Both the position numbers and the translations under genes were made by a program. Positions 24,766-36,700 of a stretch of DNA of 64,000 nucleotides are shown one piece after another (position 1 is the stretch's first letter; each line of letters starts with the position of its first letter). Source of the DNA: Glandiceps talaboti (taxonomy: Eukaryota > Hemichordata > Enteropneusta > Spengelidae); NCBI RefSeq assembly GCF_964340395.1, contig NC_135568.1, positions 3,971,425 through 4,035,424 of the forward strand, in the 5' to 3' direction. A model generated the notes under the pieces. The model worked only from the letters and a program-made list of their open reading frames with translations, was not told where the DNA came from and did no database searches.

Positions 24766-25768
24766 ATATGTCTCTGGGTGATAAAATTACACTTTAAAAA
24801 CTTACTCAACTTTAATATCTTTTAAAGAAGCTCAGCTGCACTTGAAATGTGTTCAGCCATTTTTGGGATTTCCTGCAAGGGTTTATGGGATAACCTCTGG
24901 TGATGACATCACATTTGTCACAATTTCTTTGTCATGACAACTACAAAGAGTCTAATCAAAGACTGACATGTCCATGTCCATGTTATTTTATCCATACCAT
25001 CTACTATGATCTCTTAGGAATTCTGACGGTGCACGTTATAAAATGGAAAACGTATATGACATACCATTGGACTTAGTTTGTATGATACATGTACCAGTAT
25101 GAAGTGTCCTGGTGTGCTATCAGCTATAATCTGAGAAGCTTGATAGGTGACAGGGGTGAACATCACGACATATCTTACAGTCTGCATTTGACAATGACAG
25201 TATTTCATACACATTATATGTACAATATCTTTTGATTTTCTGAGTACACATCCAAAGTAATAACTTATTACTTTTGCCTCTTTATCTATTTATCTATTTT
25301 CATCATCTATTCATTTAATTTTTATTTTTGGTATCCATATTTTTTATATTTTAGTAGGTCTAAGTACCATTTCACCAAGTTCTGCATCAAACAGAAATGA
25401 CACATGATGTACATTGTACCATTCATGTTTGGTTTTTCACATCCCTCAAAATATATCCTAAAATAAAATGACAGCCACGTAGAAACTAATCACGTTACTC
25501 AAACGGCTTCTGAATGTATATCCATTGTATACCATAATATTAGTTAACAAAAGAACACAGATGCCTTTTCATCTATTTATCTATTTTTTAAGTTCGCATA
25601 TTGATATTTTTAAGTTCACATTAAACAGGGTATCTATCTGCCCTTTCATTGAGTTCTACATACTGACCATAATGATAATTAGTAACTGAAAACAGTTATC
25701 TTTTTTATCAATTTATTTAAAAAAATATATTTTGTATCTGATTCATATTTTTTATATGTTAAGTTTAT

Positions 25769-26150
25769 GTTATACAGGATTGCACTGCAGAAAGAATCAT
25801 TGGAACTGATCTGCCTTCACTTGATTCCATATATTGCTCAAAGACTATCCACAAGGCAACATCCATTACACACGATTCAAGTCATCCCGATCATGATCTT
25901 TTTAATCTTTTATGCTCTGGGTGGCACCATTTTAGCATAAAGTCATCCATTGAACATTTTAGGACAAGATTTACCCGTCTGCAATTTAATTTTTAAACGA
26001 GTCTTGATTTTCACTTTTATCTTTTTTTTATCCCTCCTTTTTATCCTTTTTCTTTGTTTACTCTGTTTTTAGGAGCCCTCGTGAATAGTTATATTCAATG
26101 GTTTTTTTTATCCATATGGCAATAAAGAATGTGAATGTGAATCTCTAGCT
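25769..26150 (+). pseudogene. Non-LTR retrotransposon remnant: end of ORF2 and 3' tail
   Basis: The frame 25769-25996 encodes residues typical of the end of a CR1/Rex-like LINE ORF2: AERIIGTDLPSLDSIY, then ATSITHDSSHPDHDLFNLL, then SG and a basic stretch before TAA. This follows the family pattern IIG..LPSL..IY / D.SHP.H.LF..L.SG. The 3' UTR ends with CAATAAAG and a short (TGTGAA)n tail near 26145, also typical. Reverse transcriptase and endonuclease domains are absent, so this is a 5'-truncated dead copy on the plus strand. Diverged repeated segments surround it at 25270-25730 and 26150-26290. Confidence 0.7.
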
Positions 26151-26604
26151 GCACTTTTCACCAAGTTCTGTACATTGACCATAATGATATCATTGTATCG
26201 TTACACAAATTGAAAAAAAAATTATGAAATATAAAAATGACAGCCATATGGATGTTTATCACGTCACTAAAAGATTTTGAAGCAGAGGCTATTTATCATA
26301 TCATTGATATCAATATGGACAAGGACTTTATGATAAGTTTAATATTTTGTAATTTTATCAGTTCATTATTTCATTCAGTATCTCAAATCTTCGTATTCAT
26401 TTTAATTAAAAATGACAGATGACTTAATAATACATAAAGGTATTATATTTGTACTGAAATAATTCAAATCAAGAACTTAATTGGCCATTGTTTCCTGGTT
26501 GTGATGATAAACTGACCAAGTTTAAGTGTTGGATTTTCTTCTTTGGTGTGTAGAAAGGTGGGTGGGTGATAGGAAGGATGGTTGGCAGGTAGGTAGGTAT
26601 ATTG

Positions 26605-26662
26605 GCAGACACAGACACAGACACAGACACAGACACAGACACAGACACAGACACAGACAAAA
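26605..26662. repeat. (ACAGAC)n microsatellite
   Basis: About nine ACAGAC units. The flanks contain GATA and GTAG short repeats. Confidence 0.95.
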
Positions 26663-26899
26663 CAGACAAACAGACTGACCGACTGGGAAACAGTACGGCA
26701 TGGATAGATATTAGATAGTTAGGTTGATAGATAAACCTATAGATAGAAAGACAGAAAAAGGATGGCAGATGGGTGGACAGATGTATATACATATGTACGT
26801 ACATGTACATGTATCATAGACAGTATGTACCGGTAGGCAATTGTGTCAGAATGGCCACTCAACTTTAACCTATCCACAAAACACTCACATAAAACATTA

Positions 26900-29800
26900 T
26901 ACAACTATCTGGTCTATCAAATGAAATAATGAGGACCGTTACTATGCATAAAGAATTTTTTGTCAATATAATAGCTATACATGTAGAAAGAATTCTGTGC
27001 ATTTTACGATGTCAGCAAACATGTATACAGCATGCACACATGTATGTCAGCTGCATGTAAGACACGTAGACACATGGAAACATAGTGTTACATATTAGAC
27101 TACAGTTTGTACATCACTGGAAACATACAGTTACATACTAGACTACAGTTTGTACATCACTGTACAGTCAATGACCATATTTAGTTTCATCATCTAGTAA
27201 ACCTACCAGTCTTAAAATGATATGTGATATGTTTTATGACTTGGAATATTAAGTAGCCAAAGTCTGACTTTTGCTGTTCTTGTTGTCAGCCATTTTTAGT
27301 TAAATTGCTAGACGTGTGCATTTACCAAAGTCAAAAAATATCAAGTCTGGCCTAAATTTTCCTCAGTTGTGGCACTGGCATAATTGGAGAATTCACTTAA
27401 AATATAGTAGCTCACACAGATAGTTGGAGAGTTCACCAGGGATCTGTCTTAGATACATAGTTTTACAACTAGACAACATCTGTTCTCAGCATATGGACAC
27501 AAACTATGTACTAACTTGGTGTTTTTTTTCTGTAATGGTGTTAGAACCCTGGTAACACAGACGGAAACCTGGTAAAATGTGCATAAATTTCCTTGCATAG
27601 TCTATAATTTTGATGGGAACCCCAAACACTAACAGAGAGGGAAAATCTGGTAAAACTTGCACAGATTTCTATACTAGTACCTATAACAATAATGTTGGTG
27701 GCAAACCCTGTTTAATATATGGGGAACTCAGATACATTTTATACAAATATATTGTAAATTGAGGTACTATTGATTAATAATGTATGTCATGCATTTCACT
27801 ATTTTGAACATAACAATTATATAAAATTTTACAACAAACTAATGGCCAATATATTTAGAATTGAATGGTAACTATGTAAATAGATTCAATACAGCTGTTT
27901 ATAGAAGTCAATTCAAGTCTAAAATATAACAGAAAATGTGTATAATTCTTGGTACCTGCAATAGCATTTTACCTCATGCTAAAGGGTCAAAATAGAACAA
28001 GATGGTTGACTTATTCACACACGTGCCTATAATAATGCATGTGCAGTGCGTGGAGCAGAAATTATAATGGCGACCAAGAAATTGAATATTAGACATTATT
28101 TTATAAGACAAACCTTGCTGGTCGAATTCTATTGAAGGGACCAAGAATTTACAACGATTTTTATTTACAAACACATGTAAATTTTCAATATGAACACACT
28201 GTCTAATTTTTTCAAAGTTGAACACTGTCTGAGAATGCACACAGACATTTTAACTGGCTAAGTTCAATGACAACACTTCACATACCACAAAAACATTACT
28301 ACTACATGTATATTGAAAACCGTATCACTGATCGATGTCAAGGTCCTTTTAAATACCAACACATGTGTACACCTTTGCCTGTAGAGGGCAGTAGATCATA
28401 TTCATAGATCTACATCATGTATGCATAATATGAATGTACTAATATTATTTATTCAGTTTTCAACTGGAAAATGACCATCATGCTTTCTTAATGATATAAT
28501 GATATTATCAAATGAGATGTCTTCAGGGTACAATTGTCAGGGAATCAGGTAATGCCACAGAAATCAAAGTTGTTAAAAAGTTGATAGCAACTAGTTATTT
28601 TTTGATGATAAATAGATCAACTCAGATATGGAAATATAATTCAGCAATTGGAGGATTACGAAAAGGAAAGTTTGAATATGGAAATTTGACAATGTGGTTT
28701 GATATGATTATGGGTGAGAATACACTAATGCAATCCTAAAACAGACAAAAAAGTGTTCAAACATCAACCTGAACTCTTAAAATAAGTCTGACATCCATTC
28801 AGTAAAAACTAACAAACAATTCATGATTTAACTTTAAAGGGAAAAAAAGAACAAATGTTTTGAGTTAAGACCATTATAATACAAGAACGTGAATAATTTT
28901 CAAATGTCACAAATATGACCTAAATAGTCATATGTATCCCAGCCTGGTATGCAAATTACATAATTTACATAACAATAGAATTGTTGACATAATTGTCTAC
29001 ATATCTTACAGGCCATACTGGAATACGAGTGCATATACCCATTTAATTTTAATGTCTATGATTTATTTGTAAAGTGTGTCAATGAAATACAAGATTTCAT
29101 GTTTCTTGACATTTTTATCAATATATATGGAATTAAAGATGCATGAGAAATATTGAATAATGGAAAATTTTTAATCTGTTCTCATAACAATGTTTCACAG
29201 ACTCACTTTCTAAGTGTTCCTATTTCACAAAATATGTGGGAGTAAATTGTACTGTGTTCAATTTTTTGCATTTTGCACAAACACCTAATGAACTGTACAC
29301 ATTATTGGAAGGTAGATATTTATTGTAATTTCATAGATGGGTGTGTACTGTAGATGTGTAATCTAAAATAGCAATGTGACCCATGACATTTTTAAAAAAC
29401 ATGCTGACACAGCTTTAAATAATTCAGTTTCTACTTTTATTTTTATCTTTGAAATTTTTGTTAAAAGAAAAAGCTGCAACTGTCTACATTTTAATTTACA
29501 TCTGCTGAGAAATTAATTAAAATTTCTACTCCAGAAATTAGGTTGATGTTTACACGTGAACTTGCACTTACAAGTTACATGAAACAATTAATTTGGGAAC
29601 ATCGACAGTTAAAAGAATGACCCATTTATAAATTTAGAATTTGTGAGTACATGAACAAGTCAGTGTGCATACATTAGCTAGTTAGCTTCTGAATCTGATA
29701 GTTACTTCACTTTCAAATGTACTTCTGTTTTGAAACTGTTGATACCAAGTTTAAAAGATACTGAGGGAAGTACTGTTAGTAAAACACCAAATAATCCAAT

Positions 29801-30300
29801 TGATTTCTGATAAGCAGTCTAAATGCTATGAAATCAGTCAAGTGATACACTTTTCAATCAATTCAGGGTTCTTTTGTATGACAAATACTTTCTTTGGAAG
29901 GGGACACTTCTGTCCTAGCCTTCAACATTTGACCCCTAACGTGGTGAATGTTTAGACTCTCATACAGAAATATACGAGGGGTGACATTAGCCCCAAATGT
30001 ACAATACCTGCCTAAGGCTAGTAGGTGTTTGGAGCTCAGATACGACAATAAATGTTGATGAGTCACATACATGTCAAAAGAAATTCAGGATGGTTTCAGG
30101 ACATGTTCACATTAATTCACGATGACAAATTAATATGGACATTATCTAAACTCATACTGGTCATAATCTTTCATACATAAACTTTCTGTATGAATATCTT
30201 ATAACCTAATTTGGTGCTTATTGGTTAGTATGAACCAACATGCTGTAAGTGTACCGATAACTTGTGAAATTGTCCATTGATCTTAAGTACTGTACAGTGT
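26900..30300. other. Gene-poor stretch
   Basis: No supported gene. There are weak duplications at 27075-27165 (TACAGTTTGTACATCACTG twice) and 27535-27735 (an ACCTGGTAAAAYNTGCA-type unit twice). A CTCF-like 13-mer CCTGTAGAGGGCA is at 28378-28390 with one mismatch to the core. Open frames at 27974-28240 and 28512-28739 lack splice or family support. Confidence 0.45.
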
Positions 30301-30381
30301 CATTTTGGTCTTTTTCGTTGTATTTATTTTTCTCTGCATACAACGAAATGTCTCATAATCTAGGAAATGAAAAAATCTTAC

Positions 30382-30498
30382 CTTAAAGCAGCGCTACATG
30401 GAACTTTTAAATACTGATGAATATCACCTAACAATTCTAGTTTGTTCTTGTAAACCACGTCTCTACTTCTCACTTTCCTGGTTGTATCATGCCCCAAG
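30382..30498 (-). CDS. Probable coding exon of unrecognised gene
   Basis: Open on the minus strand for 117 bases, encoding LGHDTTRKVRSRDVV then YKNKLELLGDIHQYL then KVPCSAAL, a balanced protein-like composition. It ends at a strong donor, TTTAAG|GTAAGA. A TACTAAG branch-point-like sequence lies 24 bp before the acceptor AAATTATAG. The two leftover bases fit the exon at 22879-22990. No in-frame ATG is present, so an upstream exon toward 32 kb is expected; GAAA|GTGAGT at 32242-32243 could be the end of a leader exon on this strand. No family recognised. Confidence 0.45.
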
Positions 30499-30660
30499 CT
30501 ATAATTTATTCACATTGCTTAGTACAGTGATGTAGTACAAGTCTTCACCGATACATATGTACAAACTGAAGATTTCTGGAAGACAAATCAATACATTTTA
30601 GTGACAATCTAATAACTACAACTGCTGATAGACATATGTAGACTCATCTATTCAGGTCAT

Positions 30661-30886
30661 TTGATAAAGTTTGAACTTGGTAACTCTGGATAAAATGTGT
30701 ATTTGTTCATAAGCTTTTAAATTCAACTGAGTCCCTGATCACATGATCTCATGATGCATGGATTTCTATCGTACTTTGAAGATTGTTGCTGTCAGTAAAT
30801 CATGTGATCTGGGACTCAGTTGTGTTTGAAAGCTTATATTATAAACAAGTACACAATTTTTATCCAGCATATTCAAGTTCAACCTT
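30661..30886. mobile_element. Inverted-repeat element, ~88-bp arms
   Basis: The arms 30661-30748 and 30796-30886 are inverted copies sharing TTGAACTTG, CTGGATAAAA, AAGCTTT, CAACTGAGTCCC and GATCACATGAT, around a ~47-bp loop. No coding frame. Confidence 0.65.
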
Positions 30887-31979
30887 TATTACTAAATATT
30901 GATAATTGGCAGTGTTGATATCTTTAACCATGGGAAGAAAGTGTCTACACTTTATAACGTTATTACTTTATGGACAGTAACTTGAGTAAGTCAAGTTTTA
31001 GAGGTAATTTATCAAAGTCTTGACTTTACACTGTCACTACAGACAGAAGTCTGTCAAACACGAGTTATATGTACATGGTAGACGTTTGTTCCATTGTTCA
31101 CTTTTGTAGAAATCAATACTTAGACAATAGATGGAAGAACCATCTCCACTATCTGGAGTTTTAATGTGAACAGTGTTAATGAAGTGTCACATGACCTCTA
31201 TTCAGAACATACATGCATGAGCACTGCCAACGTTGGACGTTTTTGAAGAATAAAATAATTGTAGTATATTGTTATGCAATCATGAAAAATGTATTTCCTG
31301 AGATCTTTTCATTCCCAAGATGGCTGAGGCAGTTAGTACATGTACGGCATCTCAAAAGGTGGTGTGACGGGGTACAGATGGCAATGCATTGATATACATG
31401 ACACAAGAATTTCCTTTTGAAGGGTAGCATTTGTGACATTGCAATGTCATCAATTGGTAAATAGATATAATAATCTTAAAAACCATAATCCATACTAATG
31501 CACTTAGTGATAGTATTGGATTCTTCAGGTCATTTTTCGTTCTCGAAACTCAGGGTTTTAAAATTTTCAAGCAATAATTGAATATTCATTACAACTTACA
31601 AGTGTCGATTGATGTATTAATATAACTGTCCTTGGGAAATTCTATTCTTTGTTTTCATAACAAATGAAACCGTCCATGTTAAGTTGTAACACCTGGTGTA
31701 AACATAACTGTTGCAGTAGCCAATACAGTATTTTACAAATTTATTAACATTGTGTGAATGTTTTCTCAAATCGGAGTAAAAAATTCTGGCGATGAAACAC
31801 TGCTGCTGGGCTTACGACAAAACATGAACAACTGTACTCGGTCAAATCAGAATAAACTCGGTTTTAAAATTTAAAAAATAACACTGAACCTTCTGGTATT
31901 GACACACTGAATACAAAACGATCGCTCAAGATATGCATATCATTGCACGTGCACATCATAATTCAGTTACATGGTAATG

Positions 31980-32560
31980 CCAGTTTACAAGGATAGCCGA
32001 GCCGCGCCGTGCCGGGAAACAGAGATGGCCGATGGGGCTCTGGGGACGTGAGGCGTCAAGTTCAAAATCATAAATTCATCTTCCCTTTGTAAATTAATTG
32101 AGGAAAGCTTGTTCAGTTACAATCCAGACTGTTTTCTATATGTACAGATAATAATAAGAATAGTATTTTTAGGCTTACAACCTACCCGTCAATATTTCTG
32201 CATACCAACGTTGACGGAATGCACATCCATAACTGCACTCACTTTCACTGTGTTATGGATGGCCGAGTAAGGTCATCGTAAGTTCACGCGCACAGTTACT
32301 GCGAGATATCACGAGACCGACAGAAGTGTTGTATGCTTTCCCTCTTTTACCAAACTATTCGTAAAATAAGCATACAAAATAATCTATGTTTAAAAATTAA
32401 ATCGTCTCAAGGATCTTTTTGACAAAAATGGGAATCTACAAGTTAGGAGTAAGATTTTTTGTCCTTGGTTTCCCATCATGCACTTCGCATAACATAGCAA
32501 CCGTGAGCAATATGGCGGATCTGCCAAACGAAGACTTGTAAATATATCGCAAAAGACGAA
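31980..32560. promoter_or_regulatory. Promoter-like region, possibly bidirectional
   Basis: Compared with its AT-rich surroundings this stretch is relatively rich in CpG (CCGAGCCGCGCCGTGCCGGG near 31994, CACGCGCACAG near 32285, and others to 32330). It separates a plus-strand leader exon (to 32586) from a minus-strand donor, GAAA|GTGAGT, at about 32242. It carries an RFX half-site at 32493-32501. A shared promoter for CFAP65 and the minus-strand gene is inferred. Confidence 0.4.
32488..32501 (+). promoter_or_regulatory. RFX X-box half-site near leader exon
   Basis: CATAACATAGCAAC: the right half (CATAGCAAC) is a perfect RFX half-site; the left half is degenerate. It lies 11 bp before the leader-exon ATG. 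Placement fits RFX control of a cilium gene. Confidence 0.45.
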
Positions 32561-32586
32561 ATTTAGACTAACGATCGGTGCATAAG
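32512..32586 (+). other. CFAP65: Probable 5' UTR exon of CFAP65 with a short uORF
   Basis: The first coding exon of CFAP65 opens with an acceptor (TTTCACAG at 33767) nine bases before its ATG, so an upstream untranslated exon is required. The best candidate ends at 32586 with CATAAG|GTAAAG. It contains ATGGCGGAT..., a complete nine-codon upstream ORF (MADLPNEDL, 32512-32541). ATGGCGG also resembles a YY1 initiator-type element. The transcription start is not known. Confidence 0.4.
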
Positions 32587-33360
32587 GTAAAGTAATGTGT
32601 GCAGAATATGAGTGTATTAACAGAATAACTGTAGAACATGACAAATATTCTTTATTATCATAATCGAGTACATCGGAGCTCCCGATTTCTGGTATCACAG
32701 CTGCATTCGATTATCGAGTCGTTCGCAACTAACTGTTTTTCGTCTTTCAAGTTTGTTTTGCCAAGTACTGACATTATTGCCCCTGTCATCTTATCAGCTA
32801 AATAATTCGTCGTGTAAGTGCTTTCAATATCAGTGTTTTTACTGAATTATTCGAAACACATACTGGTGAATTTAATCAACGAAAAACACTTTGTGCACTG
32901 TCAGATGTCCTTCGTATAGATTGTACATAATTGTAACTTGTAGTGCAAATAATGTTATAAATTACTAGTCATCTAGTTTCTTCTAAAACGAATGTACATA
33001 ATTGATAAGACAACCTAATCCTACAGAAGTCTTAATGTGTACTGAAAGCTCTGTCGGTTTTCACATTTTCACCAACAATCGCTTGACACGTCCAACAACA
33101 TTTAGCCATCATTCAAAATCAGTGATATGTTCACCCACTTCGAATATTTCATTTGGATGTAAACAAAAACAACCCCAAGCAGTCTATTGAAGGATTTTGT
33201 ACATGTAATCCTAGTGTGTCATTTTTGTATGCAATACCATGTTTAATAAATCCTTATTAGTTATACAATTTGATATTATTGTATTGTTAGTCCTGCTTAC
33301 AGATAGTATACTCAATTTCTCACTGATGTACATTGTAGCTCCAGTCACTTGGGATCCATG

Positions 33361-33545
33361 GGAGCTAATATTCTATTCAAGGATGATCATGATACAAAAT
33401 AATGGTGTTATTAGGTATTTAAAAATATTCAAAAATGTGTCACTGATATCTGCTCCAAAAAATGATATCTTGAGAGTATTTTTTGAATATTTATAAATAC
33501 CTAACAATGCCATTGCGATAAACCCTGAATAGGATATTAGCGCAC
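33361..33545. mobile_element. Inverted-repeat element in presumed leader intron
   Basis: The two halves are inverted copies (GGTATTTAWAAATATTCAAAAA, GATATC and CTAATATYCTATTCA on both sides). A plus-strand open frame over it is a shadow. It lies about 230 bp before the CFAP65 start codon. Confidence 0.6.
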
Positions 33546-33776
33546 AAGTGTCTGTTCAGCTTAGAGTCTGAGATGCAACAGTCTCGTTGGAATATGATTA
33601 TACTTTGTCTACACACAGTACTAGAAAAAACACTAGCTAGATTGGCATAACAAAATTACTATAAATGTTGCTTTGAAAACTTACATGTATATGTCTCATG
33701 CATTGTATTTCAGTATTAGATGTTGTACAATTAATAGACATATTATTGTATTGATTTAATTTCACAGATTTTCATA

Positions 33777-36700
33777 ATGCCAGCTGCCGTGGCAAACAAC
33801 CGTACTTCCCTTCAGCGTATGAATTGCTATGGAATTGAAGTCGTTGATGGAGTCACATGGAAAGGATGGGAACCTGGAGCAGAATACACTAAAAATATCA
33901 TCCTGAAAAATGTGAACGTGAAGACCAAAAAGATTAAGTACAAGTAAGTTCTAATACATTTCTACTAATTCATGGCATACTGTTGTATACTGACTTAATA
34001 TTTATGCGCTAATAAAATCATAATAAAGTGAATTTATAATGCATCTGTTCTCCAAAGAGCTCTAGTCACCATTCACAAGCTCTGTTTGGTACAACCATGC
34101 AGAAACCAATAAGAGCCTGCATATTCTACACTAAGATGGCATGATCACAATTCCTTGCTACATTTTGTATTAATGAAATAATCCATTTAAACATACTGTA
34201 TCTACACACAGACATATGCCCTACATGTATGGTTTGACATCTGCATTTGGTGTTTGCATGATGGCACTTCAGTTCATTTCTGAAAATTCATTTAAAGACA
34301 CGAGACTGTATTCATTCAGTCTTGCTATCTTCAAGTGTAGCAGCATGTGCATTTTCTTATTGGTTTCAGCATAATTGTATCAATCAGATCTGCTGACAGG
34401 TAACTTAAAATGTAATTGTTCAATAATTCATGTCACAAACTAATTAATACATGTCTATGTTTCCTTAACAGCTCTCCAAGATCAAGATTCTTTTCTACAC
34501 TCTACCCACAACCTATAGTCTTGAGTGCAGGAACCAGTTACACATTACCAGTCACATTTAGACCTTTAGAGAAAAACATATATGAAGACTTTATTGAATT
34601 TGAAACTACTGTAAGTTTTATATTTTCTTCAAATTTATCAGTACTTTATTTTTCTTATTTTAATTAAGAAATATTTTTTTTTACCCATGTCAGTTGTAAA
34701 GATCAAATAGTTGTATTTTGTTGACATAGTGGCAGATTGTTTCATGGCAGGGCTCAAAATTGACAGTAGTCCCATGTCCACAGACTACTAATTCTTGTCA
34801 TGGGACTACCATAATTTGCAGCTGGTAGCCCACTGACCCTACCACTGATTATGTGATGATTTAAAACTGAAAGGATGGAAGCTTTATGGGCATGAAATTA
34901 TTTTAATAAGTTCAGATATTTCCAATAGAGGAACTCTGTTTTCAATTGAGTATCCTTGGGATACCGCTTTCTGAAAGTGGTACCAAAGAAAAAAGTTTAT
35001 TTCAAGCCCTGTATGGGAATGACTAGAAGTTTACCGTAATAAATTTATGTTGAATATACAGACTGATAAGAGTAGCAAAAACATTCACTGTTTTTCAGTT
35101 TGTATATAGGTGAGATGCAGGTTAGACTGACAGATCAGCCGTTTTGGGCACGGTCTAATCTCCCTTTCCCCAAACGACATCATTATAGTCTAGTTACAGG
35201 CATACATGATATATAGCAGCATTGGAATATGAAATACTAATTCCTTACTCTGACATAAAATTTTATCTCTGTATTATTTCAAAATGTGCAAATGTGAATT
35301 TTGAGTCACGTTATCAAAATGGTATCTCGTTATTGTATTGCAGTGAGGTTAATGTGATTGATACTTGTTTTATTTCAGGAAGGACCTTTTAAAGTACCCA
35401 TTCGTGCAGTGCTGCCAAAACATGAATTAGCAGTTCCAGATCATTTGCAGTTTGGTATGTGTGCAGCACAGGATAGTGTGGAAGTTACATTTGATATCCA
35501 CAATGTTAGGTAAGGTTTGGATTAGTTTGGAATGTGTACTGCATGAGATAGGACTCTTTTGCTAACCCTGACTATTCCATTATACAAATGTATTTGAAAA
35601 ATGGATGGTATTGAAAATAAAGCCATGTAAATAAGGGATGAGAATATAAAATCTGTTATTCAAACTATTTGATTATTACCCAGATTATATAAGATTTTTT
35701 TTTTTGAATATGTAATACAAATATGAACAATGGCCATGGAAACAGACTAACATGAAAGCCTGGTTGGCTAATCAAGTGGTTCACAGCTGCTCAGTAGAGT
35801 AATTAAAAACTGGATACACACAGATGAGAAGGACGAAATCAAATGATAAAGGATTAAAATGTCTAAAATGCAAGTTGAAAAGTCATAGTAGAGTTTGCTA
35901 GCATTCTGCAAAATTTCATATTCAAAGTCTATGTAGTTCAGATTCTCAGGCTCAATTTTTTTTAATGTTTGTATTCACAGCGAGTTAACCACACCATTTG
36001 AATGGAAGATCAGAGAACCTTTTACAGTTGTACCACCAGAAGGAACATTGGATCCAAGGTCATCTTGTCGGATAACAGCAACTTTCCGACCAAAAGCAGC
36101 ATTAGTGTATGAAACTACAGCTGTTGTCAGATATGGCAATGATCTCAACTGTTACAGAACTGTCAAGTTAGAGGGAATCGGTAAGTTCACTGAAGTCAGC
36201 CATTCTTGTAAATATTCTTCACAGATTTAAAGGCCCACGATTCAGTCCCAGGTACTCAGATTAGTGAATCCTATCAGTGGAGCAACAAGGATTACACATG
36301 ATCAAGAAAATTTTCTCCGGTATGATGATGTACCATCACAACACCTCGTTTTCTCACATTTTTATATAACCTGTTATCCAAATTTAATAATTTCTGTTTA
36401 CCTTTCTTTGTTATCTTGCAGGCAAATATCCTCACCTGCTTGTATCAGCAGGTGGTAAAAGTTCTAAAATATTAGACAACCTGAATGCTGAAGCTGTGGT
36501 ACATTTTGGTCCCATTCCTATCAGTCATAGAGTTGAAAAATATATTGAACTGCACAACTTATCACCTGTAAGTATACCACATTGGGGGGGGGGGGGGGGG
36601 ATTATATTGTCATGTGTTCACTTATATGTGTATGTACAGTATTCAGAAAGTGTAATACAAGACCTGATACAATGTTCCAGCAGGAACTTTCCCTAGCATC

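Noticed and set aside
28512-28739. Plus-strand 75-codon frame
   Set aside because: No acceptor, donor or family evidence; composition fits AT-rich chance.
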